The position numbers were made by a program, and so were the translations under genes. From Coemansia sp. RSA 487 (Eukaryota; Kickxellomycota; Kickxellomycetes; Kickxellales; Kickxellaceae), in assembly GCA_027577595.1 (NCBI GenBank), contig JANBRJ010000009.1:229552-293551 (forward strand): DNA of 64,000 nt. Direction: 5' to 3'. The notes beneath the pieces were generated by a model, which saw only the letters and a list, made by a program, of their open reading frames with translations, was not told where the DNA came from and did no database searches. This document shows, piece by piece, positions 1-9,742 of this stretch (its first letter is position 1; each line of letters begins with the position of its first letter).

Positions 1-2431
1 TGCGCGTTCCAGGCGACTCCTTGAACGTCTGCTTTAGCGCATCTCTTGCAAGTGCCGAGTACGTGCCCATGCGTGCCGACGAGGTTGTCATGGTTCGCAT
101 GCTGGAGCTGTTGTTCATTGAGCTGATGGCCTCGAGTATGCGCGGATCGCTCCACACAACTATCTGCTGCGCAGCCTGACCCTGTGTTGCACCACCTGGG
201 CCGTCACCGGGCTGCTTTTGGCGCTGCTCTGTTTGTGTCGGCTGGTGCTTAAGCACTCTGGTCAGCCTACATATCGCCTTGATCGCTACCTGCTGCATCA
301 ACGACTGGTTCTCGTGAGACATGTAGCTGAATGCGGGGAAGAAGTATGTCAAGCACTGCCTGAGAGCGTCATTTCCGCTGGTATTCGGGTGGAAATAGAG
401 CACAAGAAGTTCCTCGAGAACGCCTGCAGCTTCAGGTATACGATGAGCGTACAGCAGCTTGGCAAGACCCTCGCCAGCGGTTGCCTGAATCTTGACATCC
501 TCGCTTTCCAGCTCCTGGTAAATGAGATCAACAAAATCGGCAGACGTGCCTAAAGACGAGGAGAGATCGGTTATTCCGTACATAAAGGCAAGGTCGAGAA
601 TGGCAGCCAGGCCTTTCTTATGTAACTCGCCGCTGCCGTGCTTAACAGCCTGTGCAAAGAGTACAATGTTATCCACAGCCAGACTCTTGTCCAACAAGCA
701 GAAGAGCGCAAGGCATTCTATCCCGTACTCTTGCAGAACCGTCTCGGAGCTTTGTACGGCAGGCACCACGCATTCTGTCAGCAGCGCATACATAGACGAT
801 CCCTCGCTCAGCGTGTCAAAGCAGCGCTGTAGGATATACTTGATGATAATGAGACACTTGATGCTGACGAGCAGGGCTTCCAAGCGCGTTTCTTTCGGGC
901 TGCTGCTCGTCAGTTCGGGTGCTAGTTCACGCACATCCGATACAATCTCGGCCATGATGCGGATAAAGTCCTGCTCGCCGATAGAAAGCTTGCGGATTAT
1001 ATCTGATATCGCCTCGATGTTGTTCTCTGGGATCTCGGGCACCATGATCATCTTGCGCATCAGCGTCAGCATCTCGCGTCTGCCGATTTCGTCGGGAAAG
1101 TCAGACATCCTCGCTACAAGCAGCAGCTGGTGGATGATGAACTCGTAGTCGGGACGGACCTCCTCTTCTGCCTCGGATTCGAGCCTTGCACCAAGGCTCT
1201 CGAGCATCTGAGCAAGCTTCATGGCATCGGGAAGATGCTTGTCGATCTTGTCCGCGTCCTTGCGTTCGTTGAAGAACTCGATTGTCGAGCGGATAATGAA
1301 AGCCATCTCGGGCGTCAGATTCTCCCAGAGCTCTTGATCAAAATCTAGGTTTTCTGGGATCTCGGGGTAGGCGGTGAACAGCGATTGCATGACCTTGCTC
1401 GCTACTGGGCTATCAACCACATCAAGCGACGATGTCAGCTCCAGTAGGTTTTGATCGGCAAATGTAAGCCAGCTCTCGCCTATCATGCGGACACATGCGC
1501 GACGGACGTTGGCGTCTCTGTCATTGATACCTGCTGCTAATAGTCTTTCACGGTCCTCGATACTGAGGAGGTGGTAGTCGATCGGCGGCATCACCTTGAG
1601 GAACAGGCACTTTCTGTTGATTGAATCCACGTCGCGTGCGCGCTCCAGCACATACGGAAGCGTGCTTGGGGTTTTTTCTACGTTTAGCAGCACAGCACGA
1701 CGGACTTCGGAGCTCGGGTCGTTTTGGAGCAAATCAAGCAGCGCCTCGGCCACCTCGCCCCCTTCGTCCTCCTCGCCCGACTGGAGCTTTGACAGAGCCA
1801 CCGCAGCATGCATCCGGATGGACGACTCTTTGTCGTGGACCCGCTCAGTGAGCTTCTTGATGAGCTCAAAGTAGAGCTCCTCGTCTATCTCGCCTAGGCT
1901 GGTGACAGACATTGCGACTATCTGGCAGCAACGCAGCCGGGTAAGCTTTTCCTTTGCTTGGAACCCCTGGAGCAAGTATCTGATCAGCAGCTCTACAAAC
2001 CGCGACGACACTGTGTCTGTGTTCTCATCGCTGTCGCCACCGTCTATCCTCATGCTAGCATCTTCGCCAAACACGTCGTCCTCGTCTCTGTTGGGATTCT
2101 TCTCCTTCTCCTTCTTCGACAGCACCTGCACGTCAATCTCGTGGCCGACCTGGACAAAAGTTGCCACCAGCTTGACGATCTTGTCAGCGCTTGGCTCGCG
2201 CTTCTTTATACCCAGTACCTTGTTTAGGTTGCGAATAAACTCTTTGTTGAAGGCGTCTTCGCCCGTAAGCCCCTTCGAGTCATGTTCGTGGCACTGGAGC
2301 TGGAGCTTGTGCAAGGTCACTGCGTGCTTGCGGTGCCCGACTATACTTCTCTGCGCTGCGTCAAATACGCCTGGGACGACCGAGCGCAACGACGATATTG
2401 TATCTGGTCCACCTTTGCCTTTGGCTGGCAT
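1..2431 (-). CDS. YCG1: Condensin complex subunit 3 (CAP-G/Ycg1), 5' part, cut by the window edge
   Basis: Non-SMC HEAT-repeat subunit of condensin, which binds DNA and drives mitotic chromosome compaction in the nucleus. The minus-strand frame is open from the ATG at 2431 to base 1, about 810 codons; the family is usually about 1,000 residues, so the C-terminus lies outside. Family hallmarks seen are the early helical HEAT region with 'SEVRRAVLLNVEKTP', 'RKCLFLKVMPPIDYHLL' and, much later, 'LRQCLTYFFPAFSYMSHENQ' in the Cnd3 C-terminal domain. An acidic linker (DEDDVFGEDASM) lies near residue 115. No intron is needed. The start is the first ATG of the frame and reads MPAKGKGGPDTISSLRS. An ACGCGT box and a 22-bp palindrome lie upstream. 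Confidence 0.9.
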   Translation of the reverse strand, partial: MPAKGKGGPDTISSLRSVVPGVFDAAQRSIVGHRKHAVTLHKLQLQCHEHDSKGLTGEDAFNKEFIRNLNKVLGIKKREPSADKIVKLVATFVQVGHEIDVQVLSKKEKEKNPNRDEDDVFGEDASMRIDGGDSDENTDTVSSRFVELLIRYLLQGFQAKEKLTRLRCCQIVAMSVTSLGEIDEELYFELIKKLTERVHDKESSIRMHAAVALSKLQSGEEDEGGEVAEALLDLLQNDPSSEVRRAVLLNVEKTPSTLPYVLERARDVDSINRKCLFLKVMPPIDYHLLSIEDRERLLAAGINDRDANVRRACVRMIGESWLTFADQNLLELTSSLDVVDSPVASKVMQSLFTAYPEIPENLDFDQELWENLTPEMAFIIRSTIEFFNERKDADKIDKHLPDAMKLAQMLESLGARLESEAEEEVRPDYEFIIHQLLLVARMSDFPDEIGRREMLTLMRKMIMVPEIPENNIEAISDIIRKLSIGEQDFIRIMAEIVSDVRELAPELTSSSPKETRLEALLVSIKCLIIIKYILQRCFDTLSEGSSMYALLTECVVPAVQSSETVLQEYGIECLALFCLLDKSLAVDNIVLFAQAVKHGSGELHKKGLAAILDLAFMYGITDLSSSLGTSADFVDLIYQELESEDVKIQATAGEGLAKLLYAHRIPEAAGVLEELLVLYFHPNTSGNDALRQCLTYFFPAFSYMSHENQSLMQQVAIKAICRLTRVLKHQPTQTEQRQKQPGDGPGGATQGQAAQQIVVWSDPRILEAISSMNNSSSMRTMTTSSARMGTYSALARDALKQTFKESPGTR

Positions 2432-2665
2432 TGCTTTTCTTTATATGTGGTTATAATTCGTATATGATTAGACTGGAAACAGCACTGACACGTATTGATT
2501 TCGCTTAAGCTTGGAAAATGAAAGGCACGATTTGAAAGCGTAATGTTATCAAAAGAAGAGGCAAGAGCTGTCTACTTTTCCTCTTGACCCTTTTTGTTAT
2601 TCTTTGATTATTTTATTGCTGAAATGCATTTTGGCCAATCACCAGCCTCTAAAGCCTTAACGTAA

Positions 2666-2675
2666 ACACGCGTGT
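2666..2675. promoter_or_regulatory. MCB-like box (ACGCGT) upstream of condensin
   Basis: The palindrome ACACGCGTGT contains the MluI cell-cycle box core ACGCGT, the target of fungal MBF-type APSES regulators of G1/S genes. It lies 235 bases upstream of the condensin ATG, a fitting place for cell-cycle control. The assignment rests on core match and position only. Confidence 0.35.
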
Positions 2676-2727
2676 CTTATGATCACAAACTACTCGACTC
2701 GGTTCAACGAATTGGTGAGCTGCATGC

Positions 2728-2749
2728 AAGCGGTCTGCGCAGACCGCTT
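2728..2749. promoter_or_regulatory. Perfect 22-bp palindrome with CGG-N10-CCG spacing
   Basis: The half-site AAGCGGTCTGC is followed immediately by its exact reverse complement. The everted CGG and CCG triplets are 10 bases apart, the spacing known for Put3-type Zn2Cys6 activators. It sits 297 bases upstream of the condensin start and 678 bases upstream of the SEL1 gene start. It could instead be a hairpin or a transposon scar. Confidence 0.4.
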
Positions 2750-3426
2750 TCGTAAATACAATTGCGGCGAAATTACGTTATAAAGACATTTGTTTTTGAC
2801 TTTAGTGTGCCCAGCTCACTCACTGGCTGAACTGCAACTTGAAACAGTGGGCTTTGCGGTCCATCTTACTTGCAGTCCCTTTTTTTCTCCATTTACGAGC
2901 AGTAACAACATAACGCCTTTCATGGAACTGAATTGCCATTGGCGTTTACATGCAAAATGATGCCACAAGGGCAAAAAACAATGACAGTAGCAATTGCACC
3001 GATAGCTTTGACCGAAAGAAAGAAAGAGAAATAATGAGGAATTGCCGCATTCTTTGTCTTGCACAAGGCGCAGCATTTATAATTCCAAATGACAAGAGCT
3101 AAAGGGGCTTTCACAGCGAATTATTCAGATATTCGCCTCTCTATCTGCCGCTCGTTTCCTTGTTCTTTCTTTTTATTTATTTATTTATTTTGCCAAAGCC
3201 AATCCACACTGTGCGAGATGTCTTCTTGCATCACCACAAGCCAGCCTTCCTTTTGTGTCAGCTGTCGTCTACGAAGATCATCTTCCACCTTCTTTCTAGT
3301 ACTTTAAAGCGCTTTCGATTTTGCTCTTTCGTTCTTTTTTGTTTGTATCTTTTTATCTTTTTTTTTGTACTCGTATATTGCAGTTCCGCAGAGCGGAGAT
3401 ATCCCAACCCGACAAAAGACAAAAGC

Positions 3427-4650
3427 ATGGGCCTATTTCGGAGATCACAGTCAAAGTCGCAGGGCAAGCAGGAGGTAGCACCATCCCAGCTACACCGACG
3501 CACAGGCGCTGGTCGCCAAGCCGACATCAACGTCATGCAGCAAAGCTGGCAACAGCAACCAACGCTACACCCACCACCACAGCAGAGCTACTACGAACCA
3601 CCACCGCACCATGCCGAAGAAACAGGCACCCGCGGGCTTGGGAGGGACAGCACAGCACACAGCACCCAGAACCTGTATGAGCCGGCGCACCATGCACAAA
3701 ACAACCGGTACATCCCGACCAACGACGCCACATCGGCCATGATTCTCAGTGCATTCAGCCCTGATGACAATGGCGACTTTGACGACTCTGCCAGCTACCA
3801 CTCGACGTCGTCCAACCCAGGCATACCGTTGTCTGCAGCCACACATGCAAACGACGCTGCTTACAGTAAAACAATGCCCTCGCGGTACCTGCATATGGCG
3901 GCCTCCCAGGGGCGCGGGACGTCCCGGAACGAGCGACCTGCCATCGACAGCTACTACAGCACCACCGGCGACGATAACCTTTTCCGCGCGCCCGAGAACT
4001 CGCAAAGCTTCTACGACAGGCAGCAGTTTAAACAGCAGTCGCCGACAGCAGCATACGCCGGTAGTGCAATCGCATCGCCAGAATCTGCAGCGGCGCGTCC
4101 CAAGCCCAAGACGGCACAGGAGCTGGGCGAGGAGTATTTCCACATGGCTGTGGCATTCCACGAGCAGGGCGACCTAGTCAGCGCAACCGCTTACTTCAAG
4201 CGGGCAGCAGACAAGCATAATCCACTGGGGATGCTATTCTACGGACTGTCGCTCCGGCATGGCTGGGGCTGCCAGCCAAACGAGAACCTGGCGTTTGTGT
4301 TCCTGCAAAAGGCGGGCGAGCAGGTGGTTCCGCGTGTGCGGGACATGGACCCGGCCGCTGCTGGGATAGCCCGTGAGGAGCTAGCAATGGCCATCTACGA
4401 GCTCGGGCAGAGCTACCGCCACGGATGGGGCGTGTCGCGCAACAAAAAGACCGCTGCCTACTACTTTGAGGTTGCGGCGGATCTGGGCGACGCCGATGCG
4501 CAGGCCGATCTCGCTGCTTGCTATGAGAAGGGCGATGGCGTCAAGCGCGACATGAAGCGGGCTGCCCACTACTACCGTCTTGCGCACAAGCAAGGGATCG
4601 AGATGTTTGGGACATCGTGGATCTTTAAAAAGAAGTACGACTCTGACTGA
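3427..4650 (+). CDS. SEL1-repeat (HCP-like) protein
   Basis: A 407-residue protein with a disordered Gln/Pro/Ser-rich N-terminal half and a C-terminal block (about residues 230-400) of SEL1-like TPR repeats. Repeat signatures include 'GDLVSATAYFKRAADK', 'YRHGWGVSRNKKTAAYYFE' and 'YEKGDGVKRDMKRAAHYY', ending 'GTSWIFKKKYDSD'. Fungal proteins of this layout act as scaffolds or adaptors (for example the Dsf2/Chs4 groups); the exact orthologue is not clear. The frame is open upstream to 3160, but that extension is a translated T-rich leader. The chosen ATG begins MGLFRRSQSKSQ, with Gly2 that could be myristoylated. Confidence 0.8.
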   Translation: MGLFRRSQSKSQGKQEVAPSQLHRRTGAGRQADINVMQQSWQQQPTLHPPPQQSYYEPPPHHAEETGTRGLGRDSTAHSTQNLYEPAHHAQNNRYIPTNDATSAMILSAFSPDDNGDFDDSASYHSTSSNPGIPLSAATHANDAAYSKTMPSRYLHMAASQGRGTSRNERPAIDSYYSTTGDDNLFRAPENSQSFYDRQQFKQQSPTAAYAGSAIASPESAAARPKPKTAQELGEEYFHMAVAFHEQGDLVSATAYFKRAADKHNPLGMLFYGLSLRHGWGCQPNENLAFVFLQKAGEQVVPRVRDMDPAAAGIAREELAMAIYELGQSYRHGWGVSRNKKTAAYYFEVAADLGDADAQADLAACYEKGDGVKRDMKRAAHYYRLAHKQGIEMFGTSWIFKKKYDSD

Positions 4651-4881
4651 GCAGAAATTCGGAATTTCCAAGCGCAGCACGCCTAGCTTCTGTTTTCAAA
4701 GCACCAACAAAAGGGAGCGGGAGGAAGAACAAAAATGAGATTCCTTTTATTTTAGACATTCTTGAATAATGAATAGCTGGAAAGCTGGAAAAAGAGAGCA
4801 CGCGGTAGAGACCCTTGCGTGCTTTCTACACTTGCTGAATTTACATAACAGAAAAGACCGGCTAGAGCCTCCTTTCAGCCA

Positions 4882-6136
4882 TTACTTCTGGGTGTTTGCC
4901 TTTTTGGACTGGTTAAAGTACGCCTTGACGCTGTCGCCACCAAAGACCATGCAAATAGTGAGGTAGACGCTCAGACCAATGCGAGGGGTGACGCCACGGT
5001 AGAAGCCCAGGAAGCCGTTCTTCTGGTAGATGTAGCGGGCGGTGGAGAACAAGTTGAGCTTCTCGGGACGATCGGCGGCCTTTGTCTGCGACTGCATCTC
5101 GACGCGGATGACCTCGAGGGGCTGGTTCCAGCATGCAAGAGCGCCGCCGATGGCCGACGACGCAAGACGCTCCATGTTGGTAAGCTTGCGTGTGGTGTCC
5201 TTGCCGCGGAAGATCGATTCTGTGACGCGCGAAATACCAAAGCGCGAGCCCCAGTTGGTCATCTGGCGCAATGCAACGGCCGAAACACCGCGGTTCAATC
5301 CGCGGATGCCCTCACGCTGGAACACGTCGTAGGCGATGCGCCAGGTGGACAGGCTGGTATCGGCCGACTTGTGGCGAGTGACCTCAACCGTCTTCATGAA
5401 TGTGCAGAAGCCCATGGTTGTGTACGCCTGCGCAACGCCGCCACCAACTCCGCCAAAGAGACCGGCCCAAACACTCGAAAACCCAGCCACGCGTGCTCTG
5501 TAGTCGATTTCGGACGAGGTGAAAAGCAACACACCGCCCTTTGTCGATGCCTCGATCCATGCCCACTACAACGAACAAATGATCCCCCACGAAGGTTCGG
5601 CCAAGCAATAGAAAGAAACGGCATCCGCAAAAAGGTTATCGTTAGTCACCAGGGCAATGGCGGGCTCGCAAATACAGCAATATCTTAAAGACAGCGTACG
5701 CAATTAAGAAAGAAACGATAATAGCATAATGGAAACACTTACCGGAATCAGTCCTTGGTAGAAGCCAGAGATACCGCCGCGGGCATACGTCTTTTTCAGC
5801 GAGGTGGCGATGCTGTCACCACGGTTAGCTACAGATAAAGCGCAACGGAGAACAAAACAAAACGAGCTGGATGAGCACCGCAAACTAAGCAAAATGGGAA
5901 ATAAAAGAGCGTGAGAGCCGCCAGACAACTAGCCAAAAGTCCTGGCGTGGTTGGAGTAACTTACCTGCCATGTGCGTCTTGACGACCTCAAACGGCTGTC
6001 CAAGAGTCGACACTTCGAATGTCTGGATAGCAGCGCCAACAAGGATGTTGCTCCACGAAAGGGCTTTCTTCTCGATCCTCTGGTGCGCCGGCGGGCTGGA
6101 AGCAACGGAGGCGGGTGTTTCGATAGCTTTAGACAT
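4882..6136 (-). CDS. YHM2: Mitochondrial citrate/2-oxoglutarate carrier (Yhm2 family)
   Basis: Inner-membrane SLC25-family carrier; in yeast Yhm2 exchanges citrate for 2-oxoglutarate and was first linked to mtDNA maintenance. Three exons on the minus strand: 6136-5965, 5828-5743 and 5565-4882, giving 313 residues. Both introns are GTAAGT...TAG and the joins keep frame (THMA-ANRGD; GLIP-WAWIEAS). Family-specific strings are 'TLGQPFEVVKTHMA', 'GFYQGLIPWAWIEASTKGG', 'QAYTTMGFCTFMKTVEVTRHK', 'RQMTNWGSRFGISR' and 'CWNQPLEVIRVEMQS'. The second-repeat motif is the unusual GFCTFMKT typical of Yhm2 rather than Px[DE]xx[KR]. No cleavable presequence is visible, as expected. Confidence 0.95.
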
Positions 6137-6794
6137 TTTTCAGCACGGGTTCAGCTATTTGTTCTGTTGTGTTCTGTTCTGTGGAAAGCCACCAGATAGC
6201 CCAGAGTCGTGTATTAATGAATATGCGAGTGGAAAATTACTGTCTGAAAGAAAAAGAGAAGAGGACAGAAAAGCAAGATGTCGAATAAAAGAGGTACGGC
6301 TGAAAAGCAGTCAAGGTCATCAAAAACGGAGAAGAGGGAAAGCGGCGGCACCACCAGTTGTTGACTTATATACGCACTGCCTCGCTTAGATGCTTTTGCT
6401 CACACACATGCGATTTCCACAGTCGAGTTTTGGTTTTTGTGACTCGTTCAGCACTTCAGGGAAACGGCAAGGTTTGCATGGTTGGGCCTTCGCCACCACC
6501 ACCAGCCAACACAGCCTCTGCTAACTCGGTCCTCACAGCACAGAATAATGGTCGTGTGAGCTGCCTTCTGTTTTTGGGGGGGAACTAACGGGTGTAACTT
6601 TCCCATTGGCTGTTCTGTTTTGAGCTATTGACAGACCACAGCTGCAGCGAATGGGAAACCAGCACACACTTTTTGTAGCTAAGGCCCTGTCGTGATGTGA
6701 CTGCCACAGGATAATGTCATGGATCCCCACAGATACACCGGCGCACAGACCATCTCCAGACCATGCAGCTCTATTTTTGCGCGCCCATGTCCAT
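6137..6794. other. Intergenic region, YHM2 promoter and TMF gene 3' flank
   Basis: Lies between the YHM2 start and the TMF stop codon, both on the minus strand. It has no frame with protein-like composition and no recognisable RNA gene. It presumably holds the YHM2 promoter and the TMF 3' end. Confidence 0.4.
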
Positions 6795-9296
6795 CTAGAG
6801 AAGCGACTGCAGCTGCTGTTTGTATGCCTCCTTCATCTCGCCAATGTCCTGCTGCAGCTCGACCACTTGCTCGGTCTTCTCACCCAGCATCTCCAGCGCC
6901 GTTTTGTGCCGGTGCTTCAGCTCGTCGAGCTCCTTAGCTGTGCCCTTCAGCTCCGAGTTCTCAGTCCGCGCCTTGTCAAGCTCCCGCGATAGCTCAACCA
7001 GGCTCTGAGAGAACTCGCTTTTTTGCTTCAGTGCAGCTTGCAGCTGCGCCTTGAGCGAGGCAATCTGCGCCCCGAGCTTCTTTGTGGCTGCATGTGCCGC
7101 TGTCGCAGAGTCGCTTGCTTGTGGAGACGATCCACTGGCGCTGTCTGCTGCGCTGCCGCGACGCTGTCTGCTGTCAGTGGACGAGACAGAGCTGACCGAC
7201 AGGTTTCGGCCATGTCTGCTGGCAGCTACTGATGCGGCGGACGACCCACGCTCTGTTGGCGACTCTGCCGCCAGCCGCGATGGGGGCGACACGCTGAGGG
7301 CTGCTGCGTGATGCATATCAGCTGCTGTTCTGGAGCGCGAACTCTGCAGCTCATCCAGCTTGGCTGTCAGCCGGCGAACGCTGCCGTGCGCCTCCTCTAG
7401 CTGGCGTTTCATGTCCGACCGTATCTTGGTCTCCGTCTGCAGCTGCTGGCGAACGCGGTGCATCTCTTGCTTAGCGTTCTCCGTCGCCTTGGCTTCGGCT
7501 GCCGCAATGCTTTGTGCCTCAGCGAGCTCTGCCGCGCGCATGTCTAGCTTTGTCCTTAGATTGTCGGCCTCTTGCACCAGCGCCCGTGCTCGCTCGGCTA
7601 GCTCGCTCTCCTTGCGCATCCACTCGCGGCGCTGCTCTGCCTGGCGCGCTCGCAGCTCCTCCATCTGCTGGATCAGAGGCAGCGCGTGCTGCTGGATCTC
7701 AGCGCCCCTATCGCTGTTCTGCTGCTCCGTGTTGCGCAATTGCTCCTGCAGCGTGCGGACCTGCGTCAGAAGGGCCACTTCTCTGTCGCGTGCCTCCTCC
7801 TCAGCAGCCATCACTCGCTGCTGCAGCTCGTCCGCCTGCGCCTGGAGTCGCTGCTGTGATGCGCTTGCTTCGGTCTTCACATCAGCCATCTGCTGCGCTG
7901 CCTCCCGCAGTGCTTCGTCCCTGGCTCTCTGCAGCTCCTGGCTATGGCTGGATCTGGTCGTCGCCAGCGCGCTGTGCAGACCAGATGCTTCTCGTTCAGC
8001 CTTGCTCAATGCTGATCTCAGTGCATTGGTTGTTCCCTTCAGTGAATCCAGCTCACGCTCAGCAGTCTTGCGCTGTGTGTCTGTCTCTTGCAATCTGGCC
8101 TTTAGCACCTTCAAGCTATCTGACGTAGACCGATCGGTCAGCGATGCGCGCCTGACTTTCTCGCTTAGGTCTTCGTTTTTGGAAAGCGCTACGTCAAGCT
8201 TCTTCTGGACCAGCTGCATCGCTTTCTCGTAATTCTTGCTGTCTACGCGCAGCTTTTTGGCTGTGTTTGACAGCCGCAGCTCCTTGGCCGACCACTGCTG
8301 GCCCTCCAAAAGAAGCGCCTCAATTCGCTTGCCATACTCCTCGATCACTGTACGCATGTCCTCGGGCTTATCAGGTATGGTTGACATGCGCAGCTTTCTA
8401 AGCTCCTCTTGGATATATGGATTCTCTGCGATTGCTTTTGGCGCGCTGTCTGCACTGTTCTTGGCAATGTTTGCATCAGTGGCTTGTGTTGTACTAGTTG
8501 ATGGTTGCGACTGACTAGTATGTGTGCTCTGGCAATGATTGCTGGCCGCTGTGTCAGGCTGTACCTCTTTGCCTTTCAGTTGTGCACCATCTAGTGTGTC
8601 AGCATCAGCTGCTGCACTTTGAACGTGTGTCTGTGCTGCTTCTGCCTTACCTTTGGCAATATTATCGCTCTGTCGGGGCGTGTCTGTATCCCCCTCGAGC
8701 TCTATTCCAAAGGCGTCGAGCAGATTGGAATCCATGTCGTCTTCTTGCACATCCACAGCCTTTTCACGAGCAGCATTGTCTGGTCGTACACGTGCATCAT
8801 CAACACTACGCGATAGATGAGACGTCGCTGGTTGAAACCCGCTTTTGCTTAAGGGAGATGTTGGCGACAGTGCGGCATCTATGTCGCTACCTGGTGTGCC
8901 TCTAGACGCACGCGATTGTGCTCGCGGCGGTACACTGGAGCTGTCATCCCTCAGGGAGCTTGATGAGCCGGCCGTACTCGCGATCCGGGGATCAGTGGAC
9001 TGTCGCAGCGAACGCATCGACCTGCTGTGCGCCAGTTGCCGGGTTCTGGTGCCCGCTGCCGCAACAGACACCGTGCCAGCCTCGTTCTGGATCTCTAAAT
9101 ACCGGTCCAAGTGCGTCTCTACCTGGTTAAGCGCGCTTTTGAACATGTTTCCCCATCCTCCAACGCCACCAGCGCCAGCTGTTTTGGCGCTGCTGTTGCT
9201 GCTGGCTCCATTAACATTAGCGTTATTGCTGTTGCTGCTGGTGGCTAGTTGCTTGTTTGTGCCCAGAGGGCCGCCCCCAAACAAACTGTTCATCAC
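6795..9296 (-). CDS. TMF1: Golgin of the TMF1/Sgm1 family
   Basis: An 833-residue coiled-coil tether of Golgi vesicles; TMF1 (Sgm1 in yeast) binds Rab6-type GTPases through its C-terminus. The N-terminus carries the family start motif 'WGNMFKSALNQVETHLDRYL' (about residues 48-67). A Ser-rich low-complexity region follows. The TMF DNA-binding-type coiled coil is near residues 290-370 ('RIEALLLEGQQWSAKELRLS', 'NTAKKLR'), then long heptads, and the C-terminal TMF TATA-binding-type domain ends 'QDIGEMKEAYKQQLQSLL'. The transcription-factor names of these Pfam domains are historical. The ORF starts MMNSLFGGG; either Met could be used. One uninterrupted exon. Confidence 0.88.
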   Translation of the reverse strand: MMNSLFGGGPLGTNKQLATSSNSNNANVNGASSNSSAKTAGAGGVGGWGNMFKSALNQVETHLDRYLEIQNEAGTVSVAAAGTRTRQLAHSRSMRSLRQSTDPRIASTAGSSSSLRDDSSSVPPRAQSRASRGTPGSDIDAALSPTSPLSKSGFQPATSHLSRSVDDARVRPDNAAREKAVDVQEDDMDSNLLDAFGIELEGDTDTPRQSDNIAKGKAEAAQTHVQSAAADADTLDGAQLKGKEVQPDTAASNHCQSTHTSQSQPSTSTTQATDANIAKNSADSAPKAIAENPYIQEELRKLRMSTIPDKPEDMRTVIEEYGKRIEALLLEGQQWSAKELRLSNTAKKLRVDSKNYEKAMQLVQKKLDVALSKNEDLSEKVRRASLTDRSTSDSLKVLKARLQETDTQRKTAERELDSLKGTTNALRSALSKAEREASGLHSALATTRSSHSQELQRARDEALREAAQQMADVKTEASASQQRLQAQADELQQRVMAAEEEARDREVALLTQVRTLQEQLRNTEQQNSDRGAEIQQHALPLIQQMEELRARQAEQRREWMRKESELAERARALVQEADNLRTKLDMRAAELAEAQSIAAAEAKATENAKQEMHRVRQQLQTETKIRSDMKRQLEEAHGSVRRLTAKLDELQSSRSRTAADMHHAAALSVSPPSRLAAESPTERGSSAASVAASRHGRNLSVSSVSSTDSRQRRGSAADSASGSSPQASDSATAAHAATKKLGAQIASLKAQLQAALKQKSEFSQSLVELSRELDKARTENSELKGTAKELDELKHRHKTALEMLGEKTEQVVELQQDIGEMKEAYKQQLQSLL

Positions 9297-9742
9297 CTTT
9301 TATATACTAGGTTCCGTTCGGTGGCTCCACACCAAACTAGAAATGCGAATTGCGTCGGAGACTATAGCAGATTACCACTAATCTCTCAGCCAATGTTAAA
9401 AATAGGAAAGAGAATGCACTGAACCGCCTGGCTCCAAGTGAATAAAAAAATGGTAATGCGATAAGTGTGTATTAAAAAAAAGTACAGAAGTGGAAAAGCT
9501 TGGCAAAACGAGTAACACAAACTGAAACCACAAAACATGCTATCCAGCGCTTTTTTTAATATTCCAAAGCATGTGACATCACTTTTTGGGATTTTGAATC
9601 GACAGGCAAATATTGGAACTGGAAGAAAAGACAAGCTCTGAGTGTAGAGCAGAAGAAGTAAAGGTGAAAATGTAAAAATAATACTGTTTACATGCCGAGA
9701 GTACGACAGGATGGAGAGAAAGACAAGAGAAGGGAGAGCAGG
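9297..9742. other. Intergenic region, TMF promoter and RCC1 3' flank
   Basis: About 450 AT-rich bases with A-runs between two minus-strand genes. No coding frame or RNA gene is seen. TATATA at 9300-9305 lies immediately upstream of the TMF start codon. Confidence 0.35.

Larger units (their letters stand above)
2432..3426. promoter_or_regulatory. Divergent intergenic region between condensin and the SEL1 gene
   Basis: About 1 kb shared by two divergently transcribed genes, with no supportable ORF. It holds ACACGCGTGT at 2666-2675 and a perfect 22-bp palindrome at 2728-2749. From about 3130 onward it is strongly T/pyrimidine-rich on the plus strand, as expected for the leader of the SEL1 gene. 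An open frame runs through this T-rich leader from 3160, but its Phe/Leu-rich product looks like translated UTR. Confidence 0.5.

Noticed and set aside
522-1148. A 208-codon plus-strand open frame near the left edge
   Set aside because: It is the antisense shadow of the condensin gene, whose minus-strand frame is open throughout and has family motifs.
3160-3426. Upstream extension of the SEL1-repeat protein by 89 residues
   Set aside because: Phe/Leu-rich translation of a T-rich leader; the protein sensibly starts at MGLFRRSQ.
7360-8232. A 290-codon plus-strand Ser/Arg/Cys-rich frame
   Set aside because: Antisense of the coiled-coil coding region of the TMF golgin; composition reflects the complementary codons.
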